Assembly (NCBI RefSeq): GCF_004365355.1
Contig: NZ_SODP01000001.1
Coordinates: 2,177,473 to 2,241,472, forward strand
Origin: Kribbella pratensis
Lineage (GTDB): Bacteria; Actinomycetota; Actinomycetes; Propionibacteriales; Kribbellaceae
Length of the DNA stretch: 64,000 nucleotides
Direction: 5' to 3'
Below are positions 63,122 to 64,000 of this stretch, piece by piece (within the stretch, counting starts at the first letter, position 1; each line of letters opens with the position of its first letter). The notes below the pieces were generated by a model. The model searched no databases. It was given only the letters and a program-made list of their open reading frames with translations, and was not told where the DNA came from. The translations under genes were made by a program, and so were the position numbers.

Positions 63122-64000
63122 GCAGTATGTGGCGGCCGTGGATCAGGGGACGAACTCGACGCGGTGCATCCTGTTCGACCGGCGCGGGCGGTTGGTGTCG
63201 GTGGCGCAGCGTGAGCACCACCAGCTCTTCCCGCGACCCGGGTGGGTCGAGCACGACGCCGGCGAGATCTGGAACAACGTCACCCGCGTGGTGCCGGGCG
63301 CGATCAAGCAGATCGGCGCCTCACCGTCCCAGATCGTTGCCATCGGCATCGCCAACCAGCGCGAGACCAGCCTGCTCTGGGACCGGCTGACCGGCCGGCC
63401 GATCGGGCACGCGGTGACCTGGCAGGACACCCGGACGGACCGGCTGGTCACCGAGCTCGCCGGCACCGAAGGCGCGGACCGGTTCGCCGATCTGTGCGGT
63501 CTCCCGCTGACGACGTACTTCTCGGCGCCCCGGATCAAGTGGATGCTCGACCACACGCCCGGTCTGCGGCAGCGCGCCGAGCGCGGCGAGATCCTCTTCG
63601 GCACGATGGAGAGCTGGCTGATCTGGAACTTCACCGGCGGCGCGAAGGGCGGCCTGCACGCCACCGACGTGACCAACGCGAGCCGCACGATGCTGATGAA
63701 CATCGAGACGCTCGAATGGGACGACCGGCTGCTCGAGGCGTTCGACGTACCGCGGGCGATCCTGCCGGAGATCCGCCCGTCGTCCGGGGTCTTCGCGACC
63801 GCGACCGAAGTACTGCCCGGGGTGCGGATCGGTGCGGCGCTCGGCGATCAGCAGGCCGCGCTGTTCGGGCAGACCTGCTTCAGCGCCGGTGAGGCGAAGT
63901 GCACATACGGCACCGGGTCGTTCCTGCTGCTGCACACCGGGCAGGAGATCGTCCGGTCGAAGCACGGGATGCTGACCACGGTCGCGTACCAGATCGGTGA
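63114..64000 (+). CDS. glpK: Glycerol kinase (3' end beyond window)
   Basis: The visible 295 codons encode the N-terminal part of a FGGY-family kinase that phosphorylates glycerol to sn-glycerol 3-phosphate. The start [20 protein letters not shown] has the phosphate-1 motif DQGTNSTR, followed by [42 protein letters not shown] and [26 protein letters not shown] precedes ATG 63114 at about 6-7 nt; a GTG one codon earlier is in frame. It lies downstream of the IclR regulator and the repeat block; the sequence runs off the right edge. Confidence 0.96.
   Translation, partial: MAEQYVAAVDQGTNSTRCILFDRRGRLVSVAQREHHQLFPRPGWVEHDAGEIWNNVTRVVPGAIKQIGASPSQIVAIGIANQRETSLLWDRLTGRPIGHAVTWQDTRTDRLVTELAGTEGADRFADLCGLPLTTYFSAPRIKWMLDHTPGLRQRAERGEILFGTMESWLIWNFTGGAKGGLHATDVTNASRTMLMNIETLEWDDRLLEAFDVPRAILPEIRPSSGVFATATEVLPGVRIGAALGDQQAALFGQTCFSAGEAKCTYGTGSFLLLHTGQEIVRSKHGMLTTVAYQIG

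Noticed and set aside
62883-63254. Minus-strand frame across the repeat block and glpK start
   Set aside because: Composed of AGRW/RRRV repeats and the inverted repeat read backwards; overlaps the conserved glpK N-terminus.

Overview
This is high-GC actinobacterial chromosome. The markers are RbpA, WhiA, a complete set of 20S proteasome, Pup, Dop and ARC genes, F420-type oxidoreductases, BTAD/AfsR and WYL regulators, and many leaderless genes in which an actinobacterial -10 box (TANNNT) sits 6-7 nt before the start codon. Gene content and the gap-pgk-tpiA-secG-rbpA and uvrC-rapZ-yvcK-whiA clusters suggest a soil actinomycete of the Propionibacteriales, with Kribbella as my best guess. I have no rRNA or database comparison to confirm this. 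There is one tRNA (Pro, GGG) and no insertion sequence, prophage or CRISPR array.

Layout. 1-14.8 kb is accessory: regulators (TetR, BTAD/AfsR, WYL, CGNR), small enzymes (haloperoxidase-type hydrolase, VOC, DinB-ankyrin, fructosamine-kinase family, GH20, emfourin, F420 oxidoreductase, SMP-30), an MFS pump, a cold-shock protein and a DUF6328 membrane protein. 14.9-26.3 kb is core, mostly on the minus strand: rbpA, secG, tpiA, pgk, gap, then whiA, yvcK, rapZ, uvrC. An ECF sigma factor and its membrane partner are inserted in opposite orientation between whiA and yvcK. 26.3-38.4 kb holds a subtilase, a Rieske lipoprotein, uvrA, an MBL/GNAT pair, a cytoplasmic HtrA-like protease and a TetR-MMPL efflux module. 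38.4-43.8 kb holds tRNA-Pro, der, an acyltransferase, cmk, tyrA, aroH and folD. 43.9-57.6 kb holds a GH84 enzyme, then the Pup-proteasome genes (prcA, prcB, pup, dop, arc), interrupted by a Nudix/phosphotransferase pair and a second ECF-sigma/membrane module, then trmI and a site-2 protease. 57.7-64 kb holds a RecB-family nuclease, a MacB/FtsX-type ABC exporter, an IclR regulator, a repeat-rich stretch and the start of glpK.

Main points. (1) uvrC, uvrA and the RecB-family nuclease each carry a near-perfect copy of the RecA-independent DNA-damage promoter (TTGTCRGTG-N8-TANNNT, the PafBC target) just upstream, implying a small coordinated repair regulon. (2) Two separate ECF-sigma/membrane-protein pairs share an unnamed extracytoplasmic domain, present three times in total, and a common TGCAACC-type box upstream of the sigma genes. 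(3) UvrA ends in a 64-residue histone-H1-like lysine/alanine tail. (4) A 33-bp perfect inverted repeat, each arm itself a hairpin, plus a 12/36-bp tandem repeat lie between the IclR regulator and glpK. (5) The BTAD regulator has SARP-style 11-bp-phased direct repeats in front of its own -10 box. Several operators are clear inverted repeats.
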